64,000 nucleotides of DNA from the NCBI GenBank assembly GCA_964368305.1, contig CAYJAB010000001.1:1-64000 (forward strand). The letters are read 5' to 3'. The notes beneath the pieces are model-generated. The model ran no database searches, was not told the DNA's origin, and saw only the letters and a list, made by a program, of their open reading frames with translations. Shown one piece after another: positions 1-8,123 of the stretch. Source of the DNA: CAYJAB01 sp964368305 (lineage in GTDB: Bacteria; Bacillota_I; Bacilli_A; Erysipelotrichales; Erysipelotrichaceae). Each line of letters starts with the position of its first letter. Within the stretch, counting starts at the first letter, position 1. The translations under genes were made by a program, and so were the position numbers.

Positions 1-250
1 TAAAATATCCCTTCGTTTTAATCGCATCTTCCTTAATGTCATCAGTAATAATACTGTCATCCAACTCTGCATAATTTACATCAGGATCTCCACCCTCAAT
101 ATAATTAGCAAAATTCTCACTAATAAATCGATAAAACAGTGTTCCTAACACATATTGTTTAAAGTCCCATCCATCAATTGATCCACGAACTTCATTTGCT
201 ATTTTCCATATTTGAGCTTGTAATTCCGCCCTTTGCTGTGCACTTGACAT
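1..250 (-). CDS. hsdM: Type I restriction-modification methyltransferase subunit HsdM, N-terminal part (cut by window edge)
   Basis: The reading frame opens at the ATG whose complement is at 248-250 and runs without a stop to base 1, giving 83 residues. The protein begins MSSAQQRAELQAQIWKIANE and continues with WDFKQYVLGTLFYRFISENF, the characteristic helical HsdM_N domain that precedes the SAM-binding methylase domain. HsdM normally pairs with HsdS and HsdR to methylate or cleave DNA; those genes would lie to the left and are not seen. A good ribosome site (AAGGGAG) precedes the ATG. The family call is firm; completeness and activity cannot be judged. Confidence 0.88.
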   Translation of the reverse strand, partial: MSSAQQRAELQAQIWKIANEVRGSIDGWDFKQYVLGTLFYRFISENFANYIEGGDPDVNYAELDDSIITDDIKEDAIKTKGYF

Positions 251-345
251 ATTTTTTCTCCCTTTATTATTCTTTGTTTAATAGTATCATTTAACACCTT
301 TATTATTCAAGCATTAGCACACATTAGTTAGTATAGTAAACATAA

Positions 346-373
346 AACCACCAATACGCTTGTATTGGTGGTT
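346..373 (-). terminator. Terminator-like hairpin after the PTS operon
   Basis: A perfect 12-bp inverted repeat (346-357 with 362-373, stem AACCACCAATAC) has a 4-base loop and lies about 43 bases past the EIIB stop. The T run after it on the minus strand is short (TTTATG), so it is a moderate intrinsic terminator candidate. Confidence 0.6.
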
Positions 374-415
374 CTGTTATACTATTTTACTTCTTTTGTT
401 TTTACTATCATGTTT

Positions 416-661
416 TTATAATAATTTATTTAATTCGTCTTCAAGTACGTTTGCCTGTGTACCCCAAATAACTTGTAGTGCATTTCTACCCATTTTAGTT
501 ACCCAGTGTGCACCTTGATCTTTGATTTTTTCATCATCCACAAGTGACATGTCCTTAATTTCAAATCTTAGTCTTGTGATACATACATCAAGTCCATCTA
601 CGTTTTCTTTTCCACCTAAGGCTTCAACGATATTTTTTGCTTTTTCACTAAAATTACTCAT
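416..661 (-). CDS. PTS EIIB component, glucose/N-acetylglucosamine class
   Basis: This 81-residue protein is a stand-alone EIIB domain of the glucose superfamily of phosphotransferase systems. It accepts phosphate from EIIA and passes it to the sugar bound by EIIC. The phosphorylated cysteine is visible as C27 in DVCITRLRFEIKD, the family signature. It overlaps the end of the EIIC gene by 8 bases, so the two are translationally coupled and encode the B and C parts that are often fused in NagE or PtsG proteins. The sugar is not certain; the neighbouring deacetylase-like gene would fit an N-acetylated sugar, but that is inference. Confidence 0.9.
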   Translation of the reverse strand: MSNFSEKAKNIVEALGGKENVDGLDVCITRLRFEIKDMSLVDDEKIKDQGAHWVTKMGRNALQVIWGTQANVLEDELNKLL

Positions 662-1787
662 TTTCTACGACTTCCTTTCTTTCTCTACCAGGTGTTGGTA
701 AATTTAACTTAACAATTAAGAATCTAAATACAACATAGAATAATACACTCCATACTGCACAAATTCCTAATAATAAAATTGGATCACTACTTAAGTTCCA
801 GTTTAATGCATAGTCAATAAATCCCGCTGAGAATCCAAACCCTGCAGTTAAGCCCAGTGCACTACATACAAATGCTGCTAAACCAGATAAGATAATGTTA
901 GCGATGAATAAAACTGGTGCTGCAAAGATGTACGCAAATTCGATTGGTTCAGTAATTCCAGTTAAGAATGCTGCAAATGCTGCACTTAACATAATCCCTT
1001 GAACCGCTTTTCTGTTTTTCTTATCTGCAGTATGCACCATTGCTAGTGCAGCTGCAGGATATCCTGTCATTAAGATTGGGAAGAATCCTGATAAGAATTT
1101 ACCAGCTGTAGGATCTCCTTGTAAGAATCTTGTGATTTCCCCAGTATAAGTAATTCCCTCTGCAGTATATGTACCCATTTGGAAGAACACGAAGTTATTT
1201 GGAATATGATGTAATCCAAATGGAAGTAATAGTCTGTTGATTACCATAAAGATTGCAGGTCCTGCATCTCCTGATTCTACAATCAAAGCACCCAAATTAT
1301 TTAATTGTGCTTGAATTGCAGGCCATAGTAGACCAAATGTAATCCCAAGTGCAATACATACAAGTGAAGTTACGATTGGGATAAATCTTTTTCCACCAAA
1401 GAATGCTAAGTATTCTGGTAAGCGGATATTATGGTATTTATTATATAAAGCTGCAGTAACAAATCCTAATACAATCCCACCAAATACACCAATATCAATT
1501 GTTGCATCAAATGTATGTGCTACCCCGACTGTTACAAAATAACCACTGGCAGCCGCAAGTCCTGCAGTCCCACTGTCTTTTGTAAACCCTAAGGCAACTC
1601 CGATCGCAAATAGTAATGATAAGTTCGCAAAGATCATTTGTCCAGCAACACTTAAAATTGGAATATTCAATAAGTCTGGAGATCCTATTCTAAATAAGAT
1701 CGCTGCTGCTGGAAGAATTGCAATTGGCACGATAATTGCTTGTCCTAAACGCTGTAACATAGGCATAACTTTTTCAGTAAATTTCAT
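654..1787 (-). CDS. PTS EIIC membrane component, glucose/N-acetylglucosamine class
   Basis: This 377-residue integral membrane protein has about ten hydrophobic segments. It carries the EIIC glucose-family motif GITEPIEFAYIFAAP and a conserved NRLLLPFGLHHIPNN stretch near the middle. It forms the sugar channel and presents substrate to the EIIB encoded next door. A strong ribosome site (AAAGGAGAG) precedes the start. The gene follows the deacetylase-like gene after 14 bases and overlaps EIIB. The A domain is missing from this operon; a separate EIIA gene lies at 5105-5557 and is the obvious partner. Family membership is certain, substrate is not. Confidence 0.92.
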   Translation of the reverse strand: MKFTEKVMPMLQRLGQAIIVPIAILPAAAILFRIGSPDLLNIPILSVAGQMIFANLSLLFAIGVALGFTKDSGTAGLAAASGYFVTVGVAHTFDATIDIGVFGGIVLGFVTAALYNKYHNIRLPEYLAFFGGKRFIPIVTSLVCIALGITFGLLWPAIQAQLNNLGALIVESGDAGPAIFMVINRLLLPFGLHHIPNNFVFFQMGTYTAEGITYTGEITRFLQGDPTAGKFLSGFFPILMTGYPAAALAMVHTADKKNRKAVQGIMLSAAFAAFLTGITEPIEFAYIFAAPVLFIANIILSGLAAFVCSALGLTAGFGFSAGFIDYALNWNLSSDPILLLGICAVWSVLFYVVFRFLIVKLNLPTPGRERKEVVENE

Positions 1788-1801
1788 TTGTTCTCTCCTT
1801 T

Positions 1802-3244
1802 TTATTTTTTGTAATTCACCTTATATTTATACTCATCTGCTATTTCTACAAAAAGAGCTTCGTCATTTAATGTTACTTCATACTCTTTTTCTGCAGAATT
1901 AAACACTACCTCTACTTCAACTTCATGTCTTCTTCTCCACCACTGCTCAAACTCTAACATCGTTAAACTCTTAATGTCTTTTTCTTTCAAATATTTAATT
2001 ACTTTATCTAAAATATGATATCTTTTACCGAATTCTTTTGGATGTCCATAGATGATAATCGGTTCTTTTGTTTGAATTTTCTCATCTATCATATCTTTAT
2101 AATATTTAATAATCTCTTCATCTGTAATTTGTTTACCCATATCTTCATAATAGATAACACCTCTACCTACACAAAATGCATTGCAAGGGATTTGAAGTAA
2201 ATTACTTTGTTTGCCATCTATTAATGTAAATTGAGGATATCCGTCAATTATATACCCAAAATCTGATGAGAATGTATATCCATTGTCAAGCAACGCTTGA
2301 CCCAATTGATCATTATACATTCCTCTTGGTGCTATAAACATCTTTTTGAAAACACCAACTTGTTCTTTAACCCAACTTTCACAATTTTTAATATTTTCAT
2401 AGTTTTCCTCATATGTATCAAATACATTATGTACAACACCATGATTTCCAATATCATGTATGTCCGAAATTGATTTTAAGTATTCCTTTTCCTTTAAACA
2501 CATATCCTTGTTTACAAAGAAAGAACCCTTTACACCATTTTCAACACATACATTTGAAAGATACCCTACATTCTCTTTAAATACCCCATCTACATCTATT
2601 CTTACCATAAAGACAGTACGTTCTCTTTTCGGATAATACGAAAGTGTAAATAAAGGAATATCCAATACTCTATGCGCTTCTTTAATTACATTGTATAAAA
2701 CATCACTTACTTCGCGCTTATCTACAACTGTAGTTCTTTCTGTTATTTCAGAATACTTAGAAAACCTTCTTAAATTATTTCCATGCATAAATAAAAGATT
2801 TGACAGGTCTCCTGTTATCGCAAAAATCATCCCTTTCCCATACTTTATTTTTATAAGTATAGGAAGCTTACCATTTTCCAAACCACCTTTTGTAATACGA
2901 TTTTCATTTTGAAGTCCATATCCTATAATATCTTCACTCTTATAAATATCAATAAACATAGGACTTCTTATATTCAATATTTCATATTCTGGAAAATATG
3001 TACGACTCACAAATGCCTTTCCATATTTTTTAAACCCCAATTTACTTAAATCAGGATTTTCAATTATTGCGACATTCCCCACTTCCACATTTTTTAAAAC
3101 TAAATCAGATAAATCAGAAACAATCATAACTTTTGATTTCTCATATTCTTTTGAAACAATATATGGTGTCTTTATTCTATCTAAAACAGATTTCCACCCA
3201 TATTGTTTCTTTAAATCATCCAGTAAAATAAATGTGTTTTTCAT
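1802..3244 (-). CDS. Cytosolic NodB-type polysaccharide deacetylase-like protein
   Basis: This is a 480-residue protein read from MKNTFILLDD. I chose this ATG because AAGGTGA stands in front of it and it clears the stop of the regulator gene; a longer frame would overlap that gene. Residues about 210-350 look like a NodB domain: RIDVDG gives acidic metal/catalytic positions D217 and D219, NHGVVHN gives the H268-x3-H272 metal pair, and APRGMYND resembles the later active-site motif. The first 200 residues are an unassigned alpha/beta region. No signal peptide or membrane segment is visible, so it should be cytosolic, unlike wall-acting deacetylases. Its place between a HutC-type regulator and PTS genes suggests a role on the imported, phosphorylated sugar; this is inference. 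Confidence 0.75.
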   Translation of the reverse strand: MKNTFILLDDLKKQYGWKSVLDRIKTPYIVSKEYEKSKVMIVSDLSDLVLKNVEVGNVAIIENPDLSKLGFKKYGKAFVSRTYFPEYEILNIRSPMFIDIYKSEDIIGYGLQNENRITKGGLENGKLPILIKIKYGKGMIFAITGDLSNLLFMHGNNLRRFSKYSEITERTTVVDKREVSDVLYNVIKEAHRVLDIPLFTLSYYPKRERTVFMVRIDVDGVFKENVGYLSNVCVENGVKGSFFVNKDMCLKEKEYLKSISDIHDIGNHGVVHNVFDTYEENYENIKNCESWVKEQVGVFKKMFIAPRGMYNDQLGQALLDNGYTFSSDFGYIIDGYPQFTLIDGKQSNLLQIPCNAFCVGRGVIYYEDMGKQITDEEIIKYYKDMIDEKIQTKEPIIIYGHPKEFGKRYHILDKVIKYLKEKDIKSLTMLEFEQWWRRRHEVEVEVVFNSAEKEYEVTLNDEALFVEIADEYKYKVNYKK

Positions 3245-3249
3245 ATAGA

Positions 3250-3969
3250 TCACCTTTTCAATGTTACCCAAAACTTAAACTTACTACTACGGTACTTTGT
3301 CTCTGTATATTCAACAGGTGTTTGATTATCCAAATAAGTTAATCTTTCTGTATATAATATTAATTCATCCTCATCCAATTCTAAATTCACTTTATCTTCT
3401 TTTGTTGGAAGCATCGGTTCAAGCGATTGTATTGCATTTGTGATCTCTAAGTTATATTGTTTTTCCAACAAACTATACACAGATTGTTTATTTAAATCTA
3501 TATCTTGAAGATTACACAATGCATATGGTATATAACATATCTCTGTTGCGATTGGAACATTATTATTTAATCTAATTCTTTCCAATTTATTCACCAATCC
3601 ATTTTCTTCTAACTTAAGTTTCAAGCGTACATTTTCATTGGCTGTTTCTAATGTTTGACTTTTTGTAATTGAAGTGGGTACTCCACCTCTATTTAAAATA
3701 TCCTCACTAAACCCCGTTAATTTAGAGACTCCTTTTTCAATACGCGGATGATTTGCGAATGCACCTAACCCTTGTTTCTTTTTTATTCTTCCCATTAAAG
3801 CCAATTCTTCATATGCTTTACGCACAGTAGCACGACTTACATTATATTCTTGTTTTAAGTCTAATTCAGAAGGAAGCTGTTCCCCTGGTTTTATTTCTCC
3901 AGAATCCATTCTTCTTAACAGTTCATTCATCAACTGATAATACAGCGGTGTTCTATCATTTGTATTCAT
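3250..3969 (-). CDS. GntR-family (HutC subfamily) transcriptional regulator
   Basis: This 239-residue protein has an N-terminal winged helix (about residues 1-75, with LPSELDLKQEYNVSRATVRK) and a C-terminal UTRA effector domain, the layout of HutC/NagR/TreR regulators that sense sugar phosphates. The start MNTNDRTPLYYQ is preceded by AGGAG at proper distance. A longer frame starting at 4014 would begin inside the promoter -10 element and is rejected. It is the first gene of a four-gene operon with the deacetylase-like protein, EIIC and EIIB, and an operator-like palindrome lies in its leader, so it probably represses its own operon until substrate arrives. Confidence 0.9.
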   Translation of the reverse strand: MNTNDRTPLYYQLMNELLRRMDSGEIKPGEQLPSELDLKQEYNVSRATVRKAYEELALMGRIKKKQGLGAFANHPRIEKGVSKLTGFSEDILNRGGVPTSITKSQTLETANENVRLKLKLEENGLVNKLERIRLNNNVPIATEICYIPYALCNLQDIDLNKQSVYSLLEKQYNLEITNAIQSLEPMLPTKEDKVNLELDEDELILYTERLTYLDNQTPVEYTETKYRSSKFKFWVTLKR

Positions 3970-3984
3970 ATTGAATCTCCTAAC

Positions 3985-3996
3985 TTGTACGGACAA
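3985..3996 (-). promoter_or_regulatory. HutC-type operator candidate
   Basis: TTGTCCGTACAA on the minus strand has TTGT/ACAA arms and fits the GT(x)4AC spacing of HutC-subfamily GntR operators. It lies about 10 bases after the predicted transcription start, between promoter and ribosome site, where a bound repressor would block transcription. Confidence 0.6.
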
Positions 3997-4012
3997 CCTA
4001 ATAATTAATTTC

Positions 4013-4041
4013 ATTGTACACTACTCTTTTTTATTTGTCTA
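4013..4041 (-). promoter_or_regulatory. Sigma-A promoter of the PTS/deacetylase operon
   Basis: On the minus strand TAGACA (4036-4041) and TACAAT (4013-4018) are separated by exactly 17 bases, one mismatch each from consensus. Start of transcription is expected near 4006. Confidence 0.7.
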
Positions 4042-4045
4042 TAAA

Positions 4046-4070
4046 AAAAGAGTATTTTTCATACTCTTTT
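4046..4070 (-). terminator. Intrinsic terminator
   Basis: A 10-bp perfect stem (AAAAGAGTAT at 4046-4055 with 4061-4070) has a 5-base loop and is followed on the minus strand by a run of seven T. It ends the gene at 4086-4991 just upstream of the next promoter. Confidence 0.8.
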
Positions 4071-4085
4071 ACCTAACTTTAATTT

Positions 4086-4991
4086 TTAGTTTTCTTTTAT
4101 ATCTATAAGATATCTATATTTTATTTCAATTTCGCTTTTTCGAGCCCTATTGTTTTTTATCAATCTCTCTAATTCACCTGTTTCCAAATATATTGGATTT
4201 CTTGGGGCATATTGCCACGTGCTTAACTTTTCGCATTTTTCAAACATTACTTCTAGTACCCCTTCTTTGTAGAAGTTATACAATGTCGGGTCATTTGCAT
4301 TATCATTGTATTTAACATTACTTATTTTGAATTTTTTTGAGTTGCTTTTGTCACTTTGATTTTCAATGATAGCTATATGATTACACATAGATTTTACTTC
4401 AACATACATTATCTTGTGAAATACTGTATTGTTATGATTGTTTTTAAACATCTTCTCAATTGTTTTATTGTACAATTCTTTAATGTCATGTGTGTGTTTT
4501 ATTTCATCATCTTCAAAAATAGACAAATAATATTTACATAATAGTTCACAGAGGAATACCCTATTACTCAACATTATATTTGTATAATAACTTAACTTTT
4601 CATATTCTATACTATCTATATTAAATGTACTTTTATTTTTAACATTATTTTTTATTTCTTTTATAATACATCTCAATACGATTATTTGGCATATAAGAGA
4701 ATTATAAAATTTATTTTCATGCATATCATGTATTCCTACTAGTCCATATGTACTTATTATTGAAAATCCTTTTGAACTAGTTGAAATGAAAATATTGTTT
4801 TTCTCATCAATATAGTTATTTTCTTTTCTGTATTCTTCAGGATTTATTCCTACACGCATCAAAAAATGTTCCAATTTTATGCTATTTACAAATTCTATTT
4901 TTTCTACTAGCTGCTTTTGGTTGTACTTATCTACAATATGATTTAATTGTTCTTCTGTTTGCACTTTAAAAATTTTGTATTCGCCCATCAT
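4086..4991 (-). CDS. Unrecognised protein, 301 residues
   Basis: I do not recognise this protein. It is hydrophilic, rich in Asn, Lys, Glu and Ile, has no signal peptide or membrane segment, and shows no P-loop, nuclease or zinc motif that I can see. The middle (about residues 100-200) is predicted helical. The coding sequence looks more A+T-rich than its neighbours and sits alone with its own terminator between the PTS operon and the EIIA gene, consistent with recent gain. GGGAGG precedes two adjacent ATGs; the second (4988) has the better spacing. An accessory or defence role is possible but unsupported. Confidence 0.6.
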   Translation of the reverse strand: MMGEYKIFKVQTEEQLNHIVDKYNQKQLVEKIEFVNSIKLEHFLMRVGINPEEYRKENNYIDEKNNIFISTSSKGFSIISTYGLVGIHDMHENKFYNSLICQIIVLRCIIKEIKNNVKNKSTFNIDSIEYEKLSYYTNIMLSNRVFLCELLCKYYLSIFEDDEIKHTHDIKELYNKTIEKMFKNNHNNTVFHKIMYVEVKSMCNHIAIIENQSDKSNSKKFKISNVKYNDNANDPTLYNFYKEGVLEVMFEKCEKLSTWQYAPRNPIYLETGELERLIKNNRARKSEIEIKYRYLIDIKEN

Positions 4992-5064
4992 ATCCTCCCA
5001 CTCTTTAAAAATATATTTTATTTTCCTACCTACTATTTATTCATATATTAAATAGACACAATAG

Positions 5065-5099
5065 AAAAACAACAACACCCTTTAAGTATTGTTGTTTTT
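5065..5099 (-). terminator. Intrinsic terminator of the EIIA gene
   Basis: An 11-bp inverted repeat (AAAAACAACAA at 5065-5075 with 5089-5099) lies just after the EIIA stop. The minus strand ends in GTTGTTTTTC, giving a usable T run. Confidence 0.75.
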
Positions 5100-5104
5100 A
5101 ATAA

Positions 5105-5557
5105 TTATATTTCTACTTCTACTACTAATTCTTTTGCTTTTACAAGATCTGAAACGATGTTAACTTCTGTACCATTTACTGGTTCTGCAATTGTTACAAT
5201 TACATCTGTTTTATAAAGTTTTTCTAGTTTTTTGAAGTCTACTGTTAACAGTGTATCTCCTGCTTTTACAGTATCAGATTCCTTTACATTTACTCCAAAG
5301 CAACTTCCTTTCATGTTGACACTATCAATACCAACATGGATTAATACAACTGCATCTTCTGTTTTGATCATTACTGCATGTTTGTATTTATGCACATACG
5401 CAATTTTTCCATCACATGGTGCAACGACTCTTACTTCACCTTCACTTGGCTTTACAAAAAATCCATTTCCTGCGACTTTACTTGAAAAAACATCATCTGA
5501 AGATTTAGTTATTGGAAAAACTTCTCCTGTTAATGGGGCATATAAATTGAATTTCAT
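5105..5557 (-). CDS. PTS EIIA component, glucose class (Crr-like)
   Basis: This 150-residue soluble phosphocarrier takes phosphate from HPr and passes it to EIIB. The active-site region is VLIHVGIDSVNMKG, with H74 the expected phosphorylated histidine and H60 (HKYKHAVMI) the partner histidine. Length matches free-standing EIIA-Glc proteins. AGGAGG lies seven bases before the ATG. It is monocistronic, with its own terminator, and is separated from the EIIC/EIIB genes by one unrelated gene, so it could serve several glucose-class transporters in the cell. Whether it also has a regulatory role like enteric Crr cannot be read from sequence. Confidence 0.93.
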   Translation of the reverse strand: MKFNLYAPLTGEVFPITKSSDDVFSSKVAGNGFFVKPSEGEVRVVAPCDGKIAYVHKYKHAVMIKTEDAVVLIHVGIDSVNMKGSCFGVNVKESDTVKAGDTLLTVDFKKLEKLYKTDVIVTIAEPVNGTEVNIVSDLVKAKELVVEVEI

Positions 5558-5604
5558 TTTGTTTCCTCCTTTTTTTATATACGATGTCCATTTGCTTAGT
5601 ACTA

Positions 5605-5620
5605 TACAGTTTTACCTGTA
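5605..5620. promoter_or_regulatory. Inverted repeat upstream of EIIA
   Basis: TACAG-(6)-CTGTA lies about 50 bases before the EIIA start, next to a TATAGT hexamer that could be a -10 element on the minus strand. It may be an operator; the arms are short. Confidence 0.35.
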
Positions 5621-5674
5621 CCTTCTATTTTTATTTTAGCACACATATATAGCATATCTATTATTATTTTTATT

Positions 5675-6538
5675 TTATTGTGGATTTTTTTCCTGTTTGC
5701 CTTCACTATAATTCACAATAAGTACTGCGATTAATAACAATGCTCCACCTATCCACATTTGAATAGATAACACTTCATTAAAAATCAACATAGAGAACAT
5801 AACCGCAAAGACTGATTCAAGTGTTAGTAAAAGCGAAGCCATTGAAGAACTCACATATTTTTGACCATATGTTTGTAAGAAAAACGCAATACCACTACTT
5901 ACAATCCCACAATAAAATACTGCTGGGATTCCTCCTGTGATCGCTTGTGTTTGCGTTGGGATAATAAACACCCAAGAAAGTACACTCATTGTCATTAGCT
6001 GTACTGAAGTTAAAGACAACGCACTATGTTGTCCTTGTAGACTTTCTAAATAAATAATATGTAATCCAAAAAATAATGCACATAGTATTAATAAGATATC
6101 TGCTTCTTTTAAGATTAAAGAACCTTCAAGTGATAAGAAAGCTGTTCCTATTAAACCAATAATTGCACCTACATATACCATTTTCTTTATTTGTCTTTTA
6201 AAGAATACTCTTAAAATAAAAGGAGTCATTACAACATAAAGCGTTGTTAAAAAGGCTGCATTGCTTACAGTAGACAGCATCTGACCATACGTTTGAAGTG
6301 CAAACGCAATAAACATAAAACAGCCTGCAATAAATCCATGTTTGAGTGTTAACTTTGTCCACTTACCATATTTTAAGGATACTATCGCTAAGAATATAGC
6401 ACCAATTAATCCACGACATGCAAGTAATAAAAATGGACTAAATCCATTGTTTAATGCATCTTCAACCGCAATAAATCCTGAACCCCATAAAAATGCTGCA
6501 CCCAATAGTGCGATTTCACCAGTATAATTTTTTTTCAT
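5675..6538 (-). CDS. EamA/DMT-family exporter
   Basis: This is a 287-residue membrane protein with ten hydrophobic segments arranged as two EamA repeats, the drug/metabolite transporter superfamily. Typical features are GAAFLWGSGFIA at the start of the first repeat and TLESVFAVMFSMLIFNE in the second. I chose the ATG at 6538 (MKKNYTGE) because AAAGAGG precedes it; an upstream in-frame ATG lacks a ribosome site. These proteins export small metabolites or amino acids, but the substrate cannot be inferred. It appears to be a single-gene unit placed after the zinc uptake operon. Confidence 0.88.
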   Translation of the reverse strand: MKKNYTGEIALLGAAFLWGSGFIAVEDALNNGFSPFLLLACRGLIGAIFLAIVSLKYGKWTKLTLKHGFIAGCFMFIAFALQTYGQMLSTVSNAAFLTTLYVVMTPFILRVFFKRQIKKMVYVGAIIGLIGTAFLSLEGSLILKEADILLILCALFFGLHIIYLESLQGQHSALSLTSVQLMTMSVLSWVFIIPTQTQAITGGIPAVFYCGIVSSGIAFFLQTYGQKYVSSSMASLLLTLESVFAVMFSMLIFNEVLSIQMWIGGALLLIAVLIVNYSEGKQEKNPQ

Positions 6539-6569
6539 ATAAACCTCTTTCAACTTGATTATCATAACG

Positions 6570-6585
6570 AAAAACAAGCGTTTTT
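6570..6585 (-). terminator. Weak terminator after the zinc uptake operon
   Basis: AAAAAC/GTTTTT form a 6-bp stem with a 4-base loop and a short T run on the minus strand, eight bases beyond the permease stop. Weak because the stem is A/T only apart from one pair. Confidence 0.45.
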
Positions 6586-6592
6586 ACAAGAT

Positions 6593-7453
6593 TTATCTCT
6601 TCTTTAATACGATAGAAATTAAGTATACAACTAAGAAAATTAAAATATCCATCACTACAATTGTACTGCCCACAGGGGTTGCAGCTAATATTGAAATGAT
6701 GATCCCTGAAAATGCACCCACTACTGAAAACAAAGCAGATGAAATAACTACTGATTTGTAATTTGTAAATAGTCGCATTGCGGTAAGTGGTGGAAATACA
6801 ATCAGTGCACTCACAAGTAGTGATCCTACCAATTCCATAGCAATAACCACAACTGCAGATATCATAATTGCGATTACTATATTATAAAATGCTACATGGA
6901 TTCCACTTGCTTTCGCAAAGTTCTCATCAAACGTTACCGCAAATAGTTTATGATAATACACTACAAATACAATCAATACTAAAATAGATAAGACAATGCA
7001 TGTTACAACATCCATAATTGTAAGCGTTAAAATGGATGTCGCTCCAAATAAAGTAGTATGTACATCCCCTACAACATTAGATGCGACCGAAAATGTATTC
7101 ATTAATAAATACCCTATTGCCAAAGATCCCACCGACATCATTGCAATTGCCGCATCTCCATTTATTTTTTTATGATTGCTCATTTTTAATAAGACGATAG
7201 AGGCAATTGCAGTAATTGGAAAAACCAACAGTTCTTGATTGGCAATACGAAGTGCTGCCGCAATTGAGACACTTCCAAAGGCAATATGTGCAAGACCATC
7301 TCCAATATAAGACAATTTCTTTAGCACAAGTGTTGTCCCTAACATCGATGCACACAGTGCAATTAAAACCCCTACAATCAGTGCATATCGTACAAATGGA
7401 AACGATAAGTATGTACTTAATGTTTGTATCATATTATCCATTTTGTACACCAT
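6593..7453 (-). CDS. znuB: Zinc/manganese-type ABC transporter permease (ZnuB-like)
   Basis: This 286-residue protein has about eight membrane segments and belongs to the ABC-3 permease family for Zn2+ and Mn2+. The stretch YIGDGLAHIAFGSVSIAAAL near the start and LVGSLLVSALIVFPPLTAMR late in the protein are typical. It overlaps the end of the ATPase gene and the start is uncertain: ATGs at 7453 and 7441 are both possible and neither has a clear ribosome site, as expected for a coupled downstream gene. Zinc is favoured over manganese because of the His-rich binding protein and Fur-type regulator in the same operon. Confidence 0.88.
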   Translation of the reverse strand: MVYKMDNMIQTLSTYLSFPFVRYALIVGVLIALCASMLGTTLVLKKLSYIGDGLAHIAFGSVSIAAALRIANQELLVFPITAIASIVLLKMSNHKKINGDAAIAMMSVGSLAIGYLLMNTFSVASNVVGDVHTTLFGATSILTLTIMDVVTCIVLSILVLIVFVVYYHKLFAVTFDENFAKASGIHVAFYNIVIAIMISAVVVIAMELVGSLLVSALIVFPPLTAMRLFTNYKSVVISSALFSVVGAFSGIIISILAATPVGSTIVVMDILIFLVVYLISIVLKKR

Positions 7454-8111
7454 TTATATATTCATCTTTTGTCATACATACCAATTGATGTTTATCTATA
7501 CAGATTATTTGACTCGCATCTTCAATGACTTCATCTAATTTATGCGTAATCATCATAATCGTCACACCTTCCTCATTTAACTTTTTAATAATTTCGTAAA
7601 AATCTTTTGTCGTTTTCGTATCAAGTCCTGCAGTAGGCTCATCCAACAAAAGTATATTATTTGTAGCACACAGTGCACGTGCTAACAGTACTTTTTGCTG
7701 TTGCCCACCTGATAATTTACTATAGCTTTTCTTCATTAAATCTTGAATACCCAATTTATGAAGCACTTCTTTAGCATCTTCTTTGTCTTTGTTTGTAAAC
7801 CAAAACTGAAATTTTTTTCTATTTAATAAGCCAGACAGCACAACTTCCTCAACAGAAGCTGGAAACTCTTTTTGAAGCTGTGATTGTTGTGGAAGATAAC
7901 CAATTATCCCTTTTTTTGTAGGATCTTCAATAAAGTAGTTTCCTTCAATTGGTGATATTAAACCTAATATTGTTTTCATTAGTGTACTTTTACCCACTCC
8001 ATTTCCACCAATCACACAAACATAAGAACCACTTGAAACCGTAAAGTTTATATTCTTATGTAATACTGTATTTGAATATCCAATCGCAAGATTCTCACAT
8101 ACTATTTTCAT
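7434..8111 (-). CDS. znuC: Zinc-type ABC transporter ATP-binding protein (ZnuC-like)
   Basis: This 225-residue ATPase drives uptake through the adjacent permease. All nucleotide-binding motifs are present: Walker A GGNGVGKSTL, signature LSGGQQQKVLLARAL, Walker B ILLLDEPTAGLD and the switch histidine in MMITHKLDE. AAGGAG precedes the start. The gene is 12 bases after the binding-protein gene and overlaps the permease, so all three form one unit with the regulator. The motifs fit an importer of the metal family; assignment to zinc rests on the neighbours. Confidence 0.92.
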   Translation of the reverse strand: MKIVCENLAIGYSNTVLHKNINFTVSSGSYVCVIGGNGVGKSTLMKTILGLISPIEGNYFIEDPTKKGIIGYLPQQSQLQKEFPASVEEVVLSGLLNRKKFQFWFTNKDKEDAKEVLHKLGIQDLMKKSYSKLSGGQQQKVLLARALCATNNILLLDEPTAGLDTKTTKDFYEIIKKLNEEGVTIMMITHKLDEVIEDASQIICIDKHQLVCMTKDEYINGVQNG

Positions 8112-8123
8112 ATCTTCTCCTTA

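Noticed and set aside
3970..4014. Longer start for the GntR-family gene
   Set aside because: The earlier ATG lies in the -10 element of the promoter; the ATG at 3969 has AGGAG at the right distance and matches the family start.
416..5557. EIIA as a member of the EIIC/EIIB operon
   Set aside because: It has its own ribosome site, terminator and upstream region and is separated by another gene with a terminator.
5232..5639. 135-residue plus-strand frame opposite EIIA
   Set aside because: Antisense shadow of a clear EIIA gene, with no ribosome site or recognisable features.
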